Counted from the first letter of the stretch, positions 44,710-54,957 are shown. The stretch is DNA of 64,000 nt from Streptomyces olivoverticillatus (GCF_014203555.1 NZ_JACHJH010000002.1:218791-282790); one strand, 5' to 3'. The notes: generated by a model not told the origin, from the letters alone. Made by a program: numbers and translations.

Positions 44710-46092
44710 ATGGCCGTAGACGCGCGAGAAGCCCCGGTGACTGCCTCCCCGACCGCCGCGCCCCCCGCCGGGCCGCCACGTCGGCTGCGCCTCGGCTACG
44801 CGGCGGGTTCGCTGGTCACCGGCATGTTCACCACCCTGCCGGGGCTGCTGTTGCTGCCCTACCTCACCGACACGCTCGGCGTGGGCGCGGCGCTCGCGGG
44901 TACGGTCGTCCTGCTGCCCAAGGTGTGGAACGCGCTGCTCGGCCCGTTCGTCGGCAGGGCCAGCGACCGCACGCGCGGCCGGTGGGGCGCCCGCCGCCCG
45001 TACGTCCTCTTCGGCGGCCTCGCCGTCGCCCTCACCTTCGCCCTCATGTTCGCCGGACCGGCGCGGGGCGGGGCCGGGGCCTGGTTCACGGCAGCCGGCT
45101 TCTTCCTGACGGCCACCGCGTACGCCTTCTTCCAGGTCCCGTACGCGGCGCTGCCCGCCGAGCTCACCACCCAACACGCGGACCGCATCCGCCTTGTGAG
45201 CGGCCGGGTCGCGGGCATCGGCGTCGCCGCGCTCGTCGCGGGCGCGGCGGGGCCCGCCCTGGTCGACGCGGGCGGCGGGGGCATCGCCGGCCACCGCTGG
45301 GTCGGCGTCTTCGGCGCTCTCGTCGTGACCGCCGGTGCGCTCGGCGTCTTCTTCGGCACGGGCCGGGTGCGGGGCGGGCCGGTGCTGCCCAGCGAGCCGA
45401 GCCTGCGACGGCAACTGGCCGTGGCGCGCGGCAACCGGCCCTTCATGGCGCTGCTGCGCTGCGTCGTCGTGCAGTCCCTGGCCACGGGGTGCCTGATGGT
45501 GGGCGCGCCGTACTTCAGCGAGCACGTCCTGCACGACAAGGACGCGACGGGCCTGGTCGTGGCGGCCTTCGTCGCCCCCAACCTGCTGACCGTGGGCCTC
45601 TGGTCCCGCTTCGGCACCCGCGCGGGCAACCGCGCCGGCTACAACGCGGCCTGCGGCCTCTTCATCGCCGGCTGCCTGCTGCTGCTCCTCGCCCCCGTCC
45701 TGCCGACGGCCGCCGTCCTGGCCGTCATGGCCCTGGCGGGCACGGGCCACGCGGGCCAGCTGCTCTTCCTCTACGCCATGCTCCCGGAGTGCACCACCGA
45801 CGACACGACCCGCACCGGCCGCCGACAGGCGGGCGTCTTCTCGGGCGTCTTCGCAACGGTCGAAACGGTGGGCCTGGCGCTGGGCCCGTTCGCGTACGGC
45901 ATCGTCCTGCAGACCTTCGGCTACGAGCCGTCGGCGACGGGCCTGGCCGCACACCAGACGTCGACGACGGAACTGGGCGTATTGGTGGGCATGGCCCTGC
46001 TACCGGCCTTGGCTACGGGGGCGGCGGTGGGGCTGGTGCGGGGGTACCGGGGGGAGTCGGTGGGCCGAGTCGCCCCGGACGCCGGTGCGTGA
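44710..46092 (+). CDS. MFS transporter of the GPH (glycoside-pentoside-hexuronide) type
   Basis: A 460-residue membrane protein with about twelve hydrophobic helices. It contains the loop GRASDRTRGRWGARRPYVLFG after helix 2 (fragment SDRTRGRWGARRPYV), which is the hallmark of the GPH cation symporter branch of the major facilitator superfamily, and YAFFQVPYAALPAEL in helix 4. In a biosynthetic region such a transporter could move a sugar, a precursor or the product. TTGACA lies 13 nt upstream of the ATG, so the promoter may be further up and the start could be a downstream GTG. The stop overlaps the palindrome that precedes the Fic gene. Confidence 0.85.
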   Translation: MAVDAREAPVTASPTAAPPAGPPRRLRLGYAAGSLVTGMFTTLPGLLLLPYLTDTLGVGAALAGTVVLLPKVWNALLGPFVGRASDRTRGRWGARRPYVLFGGLAVALTFALMFAGPARGGAGAWFTAAGFFLTATAYAFFQVPYAALPAELTTQHADRIRLVSGRVAGIGVAALVAGAAGPALVDAGGGGIAGHRWVGVFGALVVTAGALGVFFGTGRVRGGPVLPSEPSLRRQLAVARGNRPFMALLRCVVVQSLATGCLMVGAPYFSEHVLHDKDATGLVVAAFVAPNLLTVGLWSRFGTRAGNRAGYNAACGLFIAGCLLLLLAPVLPTAAVLAVMALAGTGHAGQLLFLYAMLPECTTDDTTRTGRRQAGVFSGVFATVETVGLALGPFAYGIVLQTFGYEPSATGLAAHQTSTTELGVLVGMALLPALATGAAVGLVRGYRGESVGRVAPDAGA

Positions 46093-46114
46093 ATGATAGG
46101 AAGCGGGTATCATT
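46092..46114 (+). promoter_or_regulatory. Palindrome and leaderless-type promoter of the Fic gene
   Basis: AATGATA (46092-46098) and TATCATT (46108-46114) are perfect inverted repeats across 9 nt. TATCAT (46108-46113) is also spaced 6 nt from ATG 46120, the position of a -10 box for a leaderless transcript. A DNA-binding protein on the palindrome would block this promoter. It overlaps the last codon of the MFS gene. Confidence 0.5.
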
Positions 46115-46119
46115 GACGC

Positions 46120-47259
46120 ATGCTGTACGGAACGCCACGCCTGGAGCCGGTCGACCTCGACGTCCTGGAACAGGTCGACGCCATGCGGGACCAGCTGCGC
46201 CATGCGGTGCAGCAGGCCCCGATGAAGTGGACCCAGGACCTGCGCAAGGCGCTGACGGCGAGTGCTATCGCGGCGTCGAACACGATCGAGGGCTACCGGG
46301 TCGATGCGAAGGACGTCGCGGACCTGATGGACGGCGAGCGCGACGTCGAGGCCAGTGACGAGAACAAGGCGGAGACGCTGGCCTATCAGCAGGCCATGAC
46401 CTACATCCAGTCCCTTCACGACGTTGCCGACTTCTACTACAGCAAGGAACTGCTCAACAGTCTGCACTGGATGCTCCAGGGGCATCACCACCCGATCAAG
46501 ACAGCCGGTCAGTGGCGCAAGACCTCCATTCGCATCACGGCCCCGGGCGACGAGCTCGCGACCGACTACGAGGGGCCGGACCAGGAGCTGGTCCCCGGCC
46601 TCATGGCCGAACTCGTCGCCTGGCTCAACGGGGGCGATCTCGACAGCCACGTCCTGATCCGTGCCGCGATGGCGCATCTGAACCTGGTCAAGATCCACCC
46701 GTGGTCCGACGGCAACGGCCGCATGTCCCGCTCGCTCCAGACCCTTCTCATCGCCCGCGGCGGCGTCCTCGCCCCCGAGTTCTCCTCGATCGAGGAATGG
46801 CTGGGGATGCCGGGCAACACCTGGGAGTACTACAAAGTGCTCCGCGAGGTCGGCGGGCCGGTGTGGTCACCCGAGCGCGACACCCTGCCCTGGATCAAGT
46901 TCAATCTCCTCGCCTATCACCAGCAGGCCCAGCGGGTGCAGCGCCGGGTCGACCGGTCCAACGAGTGCTGGATGCAGCTGATGGAGGCGGCCGAGGCGGG
47001 TGGGATCACGGAGCGGCAGGTGACCGCCTTGCACGAGGTGGCGATGACGGGCCGCGTCCGCCGCTCCCGCTACGAGAAGGCCGAGGCCATCAATACGCAG
47101 CAGGCGACGCGGGACATGCAGGCCCTGACCAGGTCCGGGCTGCTGACCGCGGTGGGGCAGACCAAGGGCCGCTACTACGTGGCCGGCCCCGCGTTCCCAC
47201 AGAACGTACTGGCCACGGCACAGCGGCCGCACACCATCACCAACCCGTACTCGGCGTAG
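46120..47259 (+). CDS. Fic-domain protein (putative AMP transferase) with a C-terminal winged helix
   Basis: A 379-residue Fic protein. The active-site motif is IHPWSDGNGRMSRS (His near residue 193), which fits HxFx(D/E)GNGRxxR except that the Phe position is Trp. The inhibitory helix motif is intact in the N-terminal part (SNTIEGYRV, S/TxxxEG), so it is a self-inhibited class II type. The C-terminal 90 residues look like a winged helix (ITERQVTALHEVAMTGRVRRSRYEKAEAI, fragment ITERQVTALHE), suggesting DNA binding and autoregulation. Fic enzymes transfer AMP or related groups to proteins. Codon use is less GC-biased than the flanking genes, and it interrupts the cluster, so it may be a later insertion. 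Confidence 0.88.
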   Translation: MLYGTPRLEPVDLDVLEQVDAMRDQLRHAVQQAPMKWTQDLRKALTASAIAASNTIEGYRVDAKDVADLMDGERDVEASDENKAETLAYQQAMTYIQSLHDVADFYYSKELLNSLHWMLQGHHHPIKTAGQWRKTSIRITAPGDELATDYEGPDQELVPGLMAELVAWLNGGDLDSHVLIRAAMAHLNLVKIHPWSDGNGRMSRSLQTLLIARGGVLAPEFSSIEEWLGMPGNTWEYYKVLREVGGPVWSPERDTLPWIKFNLLAYHQQAQRVQRRVDRSNECWMQLMEAAEAGGITERQVTALHEVAMTGRVRRSRYEKAEAINTQQATRDMQALTRSGLLTAVGQTKGRYYVAGPAFPQNVLATAQRPHTITNPYSA

Positions 47260-47261
47260 CG

Positions 47262-47296
47262 AACTCGCCCGCCAGCGGCGTTCCCTGGAGCGAGTT
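47262..47296. terminator. Candidate bidirectional terminator between the Fic and HypE-like genes
   Basis: AACTCGC (47262-47268) can pair with GCGAGTT (47290-47296) across a 21-nt loop that also contains complementary CCGCCA/TGGCGG stretches. It lies in the 62-nt gap between two convergent stops. The stem is short for its loop, so confidence is low. Confidence 0.3.
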
Positions 47297-47321
47297 GGCG
47301 GCCGGTTGTCGCTGCGGGCGC

Positions 47322-48239
47322 CTACCGCAGCCGCACCGGACCGTCGCCGGCCGGGCCCTGCGCGCCCCCGGTCACCCCCGCCACCTCGCCGATCAGCGCC
47401 GCCCCCCGCCCGTATCGGTGTGAGCGCAGTGCCGTCAGTGCCGACCCCACCGCCTCCGGGGTCACCACCACGCAGCAGACCCCCGCACACGCTGCATCCA
47501 GCACGTCCACGCCCAGGGCCTCCAGTGCCACCTGGGTCTCGTAGCGCACGGGAATCACGCCGTCCACGCGGCCGTCGATCCGGTGCAGTGCCTCCGCCAG
47601 GCCCCCGTCCGTCACCGGCAGGACAGCCCGTACCGCATCCGGCGGCACGGCAGTGCGCAGTGCCGACAGCAGGCCCGGCAGCGGGGCGCAGTCGCTGGGC
47701 ACGTGGTGTTCGTAGCCCAGGCCCGCGCGCAGGGACAGGATGTGGGCCGCGTGGTCGCCGACCGGGCCCGTCAGCAGGATGCGGTCACCCGGCCGGGCGC
47801 CCGGCGGGGGAGGGGCCGCCGCGCCCAGTGCCGTGACGGACAGGGTCAGCCGGTCCAGTTCCCCCGCCCGGACCACCCGCGTGTCGACGGCCGTGACCGT
47901 CACGCCCGCCTCCCGCGCGCTGTCCCGTACGGACGCGGCCGTCCGCCGCAGCAACGCCAGCGGCAGGCCCGCCTCCACCACCACCGCGAGCGTCAGCAGG
48001 CGCGGCTCGGCGCCCGTCGCCGCCAGGCCGTTGACCGTGTGGCAGACGGCCAGCCGGCCGATGTCGCCGTTGCCGAAGAACGGCGGGTCGACGGTGCAGG
48101 AGTCGGTCCGGATCGCCAAGGGACCGGGCAAGGCGGCCGGTTGTGGCGCGTAGGCGTCGGCGAGCACGTCCTCCATCAAGGCCGTGAGCCGCCCCGTCCC
48201 GTCGTCGGAGAGCGCGACCTGCTCCGTCCGGTCCACCAT
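47322..48239 (-). CDS. HypE/PurM-superfamily (AIR synthase-like) ATP-using enzyme in a PKS-NRPS cluster
   Basis: A 305-residue HypE relative. The signature region matches HypE closely: IRTDSCTVDPPFFGNGDIG, then LAVCHTVNGLAATGAEP, GDRILLTGPVGDHAAHILS and a late SHRYGRGAALIGEV-like segment (RSHRYGRGAALIGEV). HypE dehydrates a carbamoylated C-terminal cysteine to a thiocyanate with ATP. Here the C-terminus ends VRLR with no cysteine, the N-terminal DDAA motif is missing, and no HypF or hydrogenase gene is near, so hydrogenase maturation is excluded in practice. PurM-fold enzymes activate amide oxygens with ATP; an amide-to-nitrile or ring-closing step on a carrier-bound intermediate is conceivable. 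ATG 48239 has a GGGGGG ribosome-binding site. Confidence 0.75.
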   Translation of the reverse strand: MVDRTEQVALSDDGTGRLTALMEDVLADAYAPQPAALPGPLAIRTDSCTVDPPFFGNGDIGRLAVCHTVNGLAATGAEPRLLTLAVVVEAGLPLALLRRTAASVRDSAREAGVTVTAVDTRVVRAGELDRLTLSVTALGAAAPPPPGARPGDRILLTGPVGDHAAHILSLRAGLGYEHHVPSDCAPLPGLLSALRTAVPPDAVRAVLPVTDGGLAEALHRIDGRVDGVIPVRYETQVALEALGVDVLDAACAGVCCVVVTPEAVGSALTALRSHRYGRGAALIGEVAGVTGGAQGPAGDGPVRLR

Positions 48240-48343
48240 GACGACCCCCCATCGCAACGGGCCCGAAGGTCGAACGAGCCCGGTCAACGCTGCAAACGGT
48301 AGCCGCGGGCGGGCCTGGCAACTCCCTTGCCGGGGTGCGCATT

Positions 48344-48373
48344 CAGGGGGCGCTAGGGGGTCGCCAAGGGGGA
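48344..48373 (+). promoter_or_regulatory. G-run direct repeats upstream of the amidase gene
   Basis: CAGGGGG (48344), CTAGGGGG (48353) and CAAGGGGG (48365) are spaced 10-12 bp. The last run ends 22 nt before TAGTCT (48395-48400), a plausible -10. The same CTAGGGGGTCGCC-type sequence recurs before the Cys-hydrolase, PKS and metallophosphoesterase genes. The divergent HypE-like gene shares the 193-bp gap. Confidence 0.6.
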
Positions 48374-48432
48374 CTCCCGGCCCGGAGCCGTACCTAGTCT
48401 CGGGAGACCGGAACCCTAGCGAAGGAGCGGCA

Positions 48433-49926
48433 ATGACGGCGGCAACGACGGACGTCGGCGTCGGCACCCGGGTGGCCGAGGCGCAGCGCCGGGCCGCCCG
48501 GCTCGACCCCGGGCTCGGGGTGTTCCTGCGCCGCTTCGACGCGGAGGCGGCCGAAGCCGCCGCGCACCTGGATGAGGGCCCGGCCGAAGGCCTCCTGCAC
48601 GGCGTGACCCTCGGCATCAAGGACGTCATCGCCACCCGCGAGGCCCCCGCCACCTGCCAGAGCCGGGTGCACGACGCACAGTGGTGGGCCGGCCGTGACG
48701 CCACGGCCGTCGCACGGCTGCGGGCCGCCGGAGCCGTGCCGCTGGGTAAGACCACGCTCGCCGAGCACGCCCTGGGCCGCCCCGACCCGGCCCTGCCCTT
48801 CCCCGTTCCCCGCAACCCCTGGGACACCGACCGCTTCACCGGCGGATCCAGCAGCGGCAGCGCCTCCGGCGTCGCCGCGGGCCTGTTCGACGTGGGCCTG
48901 GGCACCGACACCAACGGCAGCATCCGCATCCCCGCCGCCCTGTGCGGCGTCACCGGCATCAAGCCCACGCACGGCCTCGTCCCCGCCGACGGAGCCCGCC
49001 CCCTCGCCCGCACCCTCGACGTCGTCGGCCCCCTCGCCCGTACCGTCCGCGAGGCGGCCGCCGCCCTCGCCGTCATGGCCGACGCCCCCGCCGGCGCCCC
49101 CGCCTGGCGCGACGACCTGCGCGGCGTCCGCATCGGCGTGCCCCGCCGCGCCCTGACGGAATCGGGCCAGCTCACCGACGACTGCGGCGCCGCCTTCGAA
49201 ACGGCCCTGACCGAACTGCGCGCCCTCGGCGCCGAGACCGTCGACTTCGACCTCCCCGAGCTCTACCCGCTCTTTGCCGCCCAGTTCGTCACCCTCCTCG
49301 CCGAGGCGTACGAGCTGCACGGCGCCGGACTGCGCGAGCGCTGGGGCGACTACGGGCGCCCCTTCCGCCGCACCGCGGTGCTCGGCGGCCTCGTCGGCGC
49401 CCCCGTCTACGTCCACGCCCAGCGCGTACGGGCCTGGGGGGCGGAGAACCTGCGCGCCCGCATGCGCGGCATCGACGCGATCGCCACCCCCACCTGGCCC
49501 ACCACCGCCCCCCGCTACGACGACGCGGCCGCCCTGCAGCACGTCTCCTGGCTGCCCGGACTGTGGAGCGCCGTCGGCTTCCCCGCCATCGCCCTGCCCA
49601 TGGGCTTCGGCGGCGACGGACTGCCCCTGTCCCTCCAGCTCGCCGGGGCCCCCGGCACCGACTTCGCGCTCGCCGCCGTCGCCGACGCCTACCAGCGGAG
49701 CGACGACCGGCACCTGCGTCGCCCGCCCGAGCCGGACCACGGCGCGACACCCGCCGCCGTCGCCGTGCCGCAGGGCGCGCCCGGCAAGCCCGAAACCGTG
49801 CAATGGCTGGCCACGAGCCTGCGGGAACTCGGCCTGAGCATCGACGAATCCGAGATCGTCGAGTTCGCCGGGCAATGGGAACTCACCTCCATGCTCTTCG
49901 GATTCCTGCCCGACCTTCCCGCCTGA
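48433..49926 (+). CDS. Amidase-signature hydrolase with a C-terminal AtzG/DUF4089-like tail
   Basis: A 497-residue amidase-signature enzyme. The catalytic Lys is in LGIKDVI (about residue 63), and the cis-Ser and nucleophile Ser are in GGSSSGSASG and TDTNGSIRIPA (about 139-160). The second site reads TNGS in place of the common TGGS. After residue 415 a Pro/Ala linker leads to a short helical tail (TVQWLATSLRELGL to FGFLPDLPA) that resembles the AtzG/DUF4089 partner domain of GatA-type amidases. The enzyme could hydrolyse a side-chain amide, remove a protecting acyl group, or cleave the product. GAAGGAGCGG precedes the ATG. It is the first gene of the rightward set and is followed 8 nt later by the thioesterase. 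Confidence 0.85.
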   Translation: MTAATTDVGVGTRVAEAQRRAARLDPGLGVFLRRFDAEAAEAAAHLDEGPAEGLLHGVTLGIKDVIATREAPATCQSRVHDAQWWAGRDATAVARLRAAGAVPLGKTTLAEHALGRPDPALPFPVPRNPWDTDRFTGGSSSGSASGVAAGLFDVGLGTDTNGSIRIPAALCGVTGIKPTHGLVPADGARPLARTLDVVGPLARTVREAAAALAVMADAPAGAPAWRDDLRGVRIGVPRRALTESGQLTDDCGAAFETALTELRALGAETVDFDLPELYPLFAAQFVTLLAEAYELHGAGLRERWGDYGRPFRRTAVLGGLVGAPVYVHAQRVRAWGAENLRARMRGIDAIATPTWPTTAPRYDDAAALQHVSWLPGLWSAVGFPAIALPMGFGGDGLPLSLQLAGAPGTDFALAAVADAYQRSDDRHLRRPPEPDHGATPAAVAVPQGAPGKPETVQWLATSLRELGLSIDESEIVEFAGQWELTSMLFGFLPDLPA

Positions 49927-49934
49927 GGAGAACG

Positions 49935-50714
49935 ATGACCGCCGCCACGGCCGACCCGGCCACCGCCAACAGCCCCTGGATCCGCCGCTACCACAGCGCA
50001 CTGCCCACCGCCCCGCGCCTGGTGTGCTTCCCGCACGCGGGCGGATCCGCCAGCTTCTACTTCCCCGTCGCCGGAGCCCTGGCACCGGACGTCGACGTAC
50101 TCGCCGTGCAGTACCCCGGCCGCCAGGACCGGCGCGCCGAGCCGCTCGTCGACAGCGTCCACGCCCTCGCCGACCGCGTCTTCGCGGACCTGCGGCCCTA
50201 CGCCGAGGACACCGGGCGGCCGCTGGTCTTCTTCGGGCACAGCATGGGCGCCACCGTCGCCTTCGAGGTCGCCCGCCGTATCCAGGCCGCCGGACTGCCC
50301 GCCCCCGCCCGGCTCTTCGCCTCCGCCCGCCGCGCCCCCTCCCGCACCCGCCCCGACCAGGTGCACAAGCGCGACGACGACGGCCTGATCGCCGAGCTGC
50401 GCAGGCTCAGCGGCACGGACTCCCGGGTGCTGGGCAACGAGGAGATCATGCGGATGGCGCTGCCCGCCATCCGCAACGACTACAAGGCCGTCGAGACCTA
50501 CCGCGCCGACTCCGGCGTCCGGATCGACAGTCCCGTCACCGTCTTCGTCGGCGACGACGACCCGACCACCAGCCTCGACGAGGCAAAAGCCTGGAACGAG
50601 CACACCACGGCCGAATGCGAGCTGCGGATATTCCCCGGTGGCGGCCATTTCTACCTCGCCGACCGGCCCGCCGAGGTCATCGAGGAAATCAAGAACCGCA
50701 TCACCACCGGATAG
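49935..50714 (+). CDS. Type II thioesterase
   Basis: A 259-residue alpha/beta-hydrolase of the external thioesterase family that frees stalled or wrongly primed carrier domains in PKS and NRPS systems. It begins with the family's CFPHAGGSASFY, has the nucleophile in FFGHSMGATVAF and the catalytic His in FPGGGHFYL near the C-terminus, all intact. The length is normal. GAGGAG precedes ATG 49935, and the gene lies 8 nt after the amidase, implying co-transcription. It is the only complete thioesterase in the window, but it is of the editing type and does not replace a chain-releasing domain for the PKS. Confidence 0.92.
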   Translation: MTAATADPATANSPWIRRYHSALPTAPRLVCFPHAGGSASFYFPVAGALAPDVDVLAVQYPGRQDRRAEPLVDSVHALADRVFADLRPYAEDTGRPLVFFGHSMGATVAFEVARRIQAAGLPAPARLFASARRAPSRTRPDQVHKRDDDGLIAELRRLSGTDSRVLGNEEIMRMALPAIRNDYKAVETYRADSGVRIDSPVTVFVGDDDPTTSLDEAKAWNEHTTAECELRIFPGGGHFYLADRPAEVIEEIKNRITTG

Positions 50715-50740
50715 GGGTGGAAGGGGGCCCGCTAGGGGTC
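50712..50740 (+). promoter_or_regulatory. G-run direct repeats upstream of the Cys-hydrolase-like gene
   Basis: TAGGGGT (50712), AAGGGGG (50721) and CTAGGGGTC (50732) are spaced 9-12 bp. The last run ends 23 nt before TAGCGT (50762-50767), a likely -10. Two copies of GCGGCAAA (50772-50787) follow in the leader. The first repeat overlaps the thioesterase stop. Confidence 0.6.
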
Positions 50741-50800
50741 TGCACACTCTTGCGCCCCCTTTAGCGTGAACGCGGCAAAGCGGCAAAGCGGTAGAAGGGA

Positions 50801-51645
50801 ATGACGGTGAGTCGAATAGCGTGGAAAACGCTGAGCGGTGACGAGGACGGCGGCGACGGCCACGGGCTGACGCTCGCGGTCGATTTCACCACCAGTGGCC
50901 GCGGCCAGGCCCAGTTCGCCGACCTGGCCGGCATTCTCGCCCCGCACACGGCGGCCACCGTCTGGGCGTCCGTGCCGCCGCCGGCCGACGCGGACGTTGC
51001 CCGCGACGGCGGCGCGTACCTCGACTGGTGGCTCGGCGAGGTCCGCGACAGCGGACGGCACGTGGAGGCCGTGCTCGGCTACTGCGCCGGAGCCGTCCAC
51101 GCCGCCGCCCTCGCCGAGCGCATCGCCGAATGGCAGCACGACGCCCCCCAGCTCCTCCTCTTCGACCCCGAACTGCCCAACACTGCGGGGCTCTACCACG
51201 ACTTCCACGCCGCGGGCGACACCCTGGCCGGCCTCCTCACCCCCGAGGAGCTCGCGGAGTTCCACGCCGCCGGGCAGCACCTGGAGGCCCGCTACGGCGA
51301 CGGCGAACTGCCCGCCGCCGGCGCCGAACTCGCCGCCGTCTTCACCGCGGCCGTCGGCACCGCCGCCGAGCGCCTCGAACTCGACGACGACATCCGCGAC
51401 GAACTCGCCGGAGCCTTTGACTCCCTGGTCGGCTACCTCACCGCCGCCACCACGCTCGACCCGCTCCCCGCCTGGTCCGCCGCCACCGCCCTCACCACCT
51501 CCGCCCCCGCCCACCCCGTCGGCCGCGAGCTCCGCCAGGACACCCCCCACGACGACCTGCTGCGCGACCCGGCCACCGCCCGCGCCCTGGCCGGACTCCT
51601 CGACGCGGGCCGCGCAGCACGCACCGCACACGCGGGGAGGCAGTG

Positions 51646-51646
<1 letters not shown>
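50801..51646 (+). CDS. Alpha/beta-hydrolase-like protein with a Cys nucleophile elbow, function unknown
   Basis: A 281-residue protein that I place only loosely in the alpha/beta-hydrolase or thioesterase-like group. The segment [19 protein letters not shown] (fragment [10 protein letters not shown]) looks like a nucleophile elbow of the GxCxG form, with Cys where thioesterases have Ser, and [12 protein letters not shown] after it fits the next strand and acid. The C-terminal half is helical, and I see no clear catalytic His. A Cys elbow favours acyl transfer or a slow covalent intermediate over hydrolysis, so a carrier-to-carrier transacylase for the starter unit is one idea. It overlaps the NRPS start (ATG 51646 shares its last base), and AGAAGGGA precedes its own ATG. 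Confidence 0.55.
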
Positions 51647-53430
<1,784 letters not shown>

Positions 53431-53468
53431 CCAAGACAGCCAAGACAGCCAAGATGCGGCCAAGACTC
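53431..53468 (+). repeat. Short tandem repeats CCAAGACAG in the NRPS-methyltransferase gap
   Basis: CCAAGACAG occurs at 53431-53439 and 53440-53448, followed by diverged copies starting at 53449 and 53460. They lie between the stop of the adenylation-PCP gene and the AAGGAGAGG ribosome-binding site of the methyltransferase. They look like slippage duplications. Confidence 0.8.
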
Positions 53469-53487
53469 TTCAAGGAGAGGTAACACA

Positions 53488-54516
53488 ATGCAGCTTCTGC
53501 AGCTCGCCGGCATGGGATGGATCTCCCGGTCGCTCAGCGTCGCCGCCCGGCTCGGCATCGCCGACCAGCTCGCCGACGGCCCCAAGACCCCCGCCGAACT
53601 CGCCGAGCTCACCGACTCCCACCCCGACGGCGTGCTCTACCTGCTGCGCGTCCTCGGCATCGTCGGCGCCTTCAAGGAAAACGAGGACGGCACCTTCGAG
53701 CTCACCGACCTCTCCCAGCAGCTGCGCGACGACCACCCGCAGTCGATGCGCTACTGGTGCGTCCTGGGCGGCGAGATGTACTACGACGTCTGGCGCGACC
53801 TGCTCACCACCGTCAAGACGGGCAAGCCCGCCTCCCGCTCCGAGTACGGCGGCTCCATCTACGCCTACATGGACAAGGACACCGACGCCGGCGAGGTCTA
53901 CGACAAGGCCATGGCGGACATCACCCGCCCCGCGGCTGTCGAGCTCGCCCGCGACTTCGACTTCTCCCGCATCCGCAAGGTCATCGACGTCGGCGGCGGC
54001 ACCGGCCACCTCCTCAAGGGCATCCTCGGCGCCCACTCCGACATCGAGGGCGTCGTCGCCGACCGCGCCGACGTCGCCGAGCGCGGCGCCAAGCAGCTCG
54101 CCGAAGAGGGCGACCCGGACATGGGCCGCCGGCTGTCCTTCGCCGAGTCGGACTTCTTCGAGGAGGTGCCGAGCGGCGGCGACGCCTACTTCCTGAAGAA
54201 CGTGCTCCACAACTGGAGCCCGGAGAGCAGCGTCCGCATCATGCAGACCGTGCGCAAGGCCATGGAGCGCACGGTCGAGGAGTCGGAGGGGCTGGCCCCC
54301 GAGCCCGTCCTCTTCGTCATCGAGCCGCTGCTGGGCCACGACAACGCCTCCGCCATCCGCTCGCTCTTCCAGATGGTCGTCTGCGAGGAGGGCACCCGCA
54401 TCCGCTCCGAGGACGACATGCGCAAGCAGGCGGCCGAGGCCGGATTCGAGGTGCGGTCGATCAAGAACCTGTCCACCGAGCACAGCGTCGTCGAGTGCGT
54501 GCTGGCGCGGGACTGA
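53488..54516 (+). CDS. SAM-dependent O-methyltransferase (acetylserotonin/plant OMT-like family)
   Basis: A 342-residue methyltransferase of the family that includes acetylserotonin and many polyketide O-methyltransferases. The N-terminal 90 residues form the winged-helix dimerisation region (LGIADQLADGPKTPAELAEL). The SAM-binding glycine loop is VIDVGGGTGHLL (about residue 168), and LKNVLHNWSPE (about 236) carries the catalytic His of the family's LHxW motif. Length and motifs are intact. Strong AAGGAGAGG precedes the ATG. Placed between the adenylation-PCP and the ACP, it may act on a small carrier-bound starter, or be a late tailoring enzyme. Its substrate hydroxyl or carboxyl group cannot be told. 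Confidence 0.88.
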   Translation: MQLLQLAGMGWISRSLSVAARLGIADQLADGPKTPAELAELTDSHPDGVLYLLRVLGIVGAFKENEDGTFELTDLSQQLRDDHPQSMRYWCVLGGEMYYDVWRDLLTTVKTGKPASRSEYGGSIYAYMDKDTDAGEVYDKAMADITRPAAVELARDFDFSRIRKVIDVGGGTGHLLKGILGAHSDIEGVVADRADVAERGAKQLAEEGDPDMGRRLSFAESDFFEEVPSGGDAYFLKNVLHNWSPESSVRIMQTVRKAMERTVEESEGLAPEPVLFVIEPLLGHDNASAIRSLFQMVVCEEGTRIRSEDDMRKQAAEAGFEVRSIKNLSTEHSVVECVLARD

Positions 54517-54572
54517 CCCCGCCGATCCCGCTACGACCGGCCCAGCTAGCCCAGCGAAAGGAACCCCGCTTC

Positions 54573-54848
54573 ATGTCAACGCCGTCCACGTGGGACGACC
54601 GGCTGGAATCCATCCTCCGTCCCTACCTGACCTTCCTCCCCGAAGGCACCCCCTTCACCGCCGACCTCGACCTGCGCGACAACGGCCTGGACTCGCTGGG
54701 CATCGTCGACCTGCTCATCGAGCTCGAGAACGCCTACGGCGTGCAGTTCACCGACGACGCCCTCGCCATGGAGACCTTCGAGACGCCGGGCTCGCTGTGG
54801 CGCGTCCTGTCCGGCCTCACGGCTCAGGCGGCCGGCACGGCCGCCTGA
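54573..54848 (+). CDS. Stand-alone acyl carrier protein
   Basis: A 91-residue carrier with the attachment serine in NGLDSLGIVDLL (about residue 41) and a second helix ENAYGVQFTDD typical of discrete ACPs that work with adenylating enzymes. GAAAGG lies upstream of ATG 54573. It follows the methyltransferase by 56 nt and precedes a strong hairpin, so it ends this transcription unit. Because the downstream PKS lacks a loading domain, this ACP is a reasonable last carrier for the starter before the first ketosynthase. That hand-over is inference. Confidence 0.88.
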   Translation: MSTPSTWDDRLESILRPYLTFLPEGTPFTADLDLRDNGLDSLGIVDLLIELENAYGVQFTDDALAMETFETPGSLWRVLSGLTAQAAGTAA

Positions 54849-54867
54849 GGGGGCAACCCAGCTGTAC

Positions 54868-54901
54868 GGGCACGTCGGCCGGCCCCCGGGCCGACGTGCC
54901 C
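54868..54901 (+). terminator. Strong hairpin terminator between the ACP and PKS genes
   Basis: GGGCACGTCGGCC (54868-54880) pairs perfectly with GGCCGACGTGCCC (54889-54901) across an 8-nt loop, 20 nt after the ACP stop. It separates the starter-unit genes from the PKS, which then needs its own promoter. Confidence 0.75.
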
Positions 54902-54928
54902 TTACGCATGTCCGCACCCCTGGCCGCC

Positions 54929-54957
54929 TTAGGGGGTCGGCAGGGGTGGTTGGGGAG
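54929..54957 (+). promoter_or_regulatory. G-run direct repeats upstream of the modular PKS
   Basis: TTAGGGGGTCGGCAGGGGTGG at 54929-54949 contains two G-runs 11 bp apart, and a third follows (TTGGGGA). The second run ends 23 nt before TAGCGT (54970-54975), the same hexamer and distance as at the Cys-hydrolase promoter. The PKS start at 55042 has GAGGTGG as ribosome-binding site. Confidence 0.6.

Noticed and set aside
47322..48239. HypE-like gene as part of hydrogenase maturation
   Set aside because: No hyp or hydrogenase genes are nearby and the C-terminal cysteine essential to HypE is absent.
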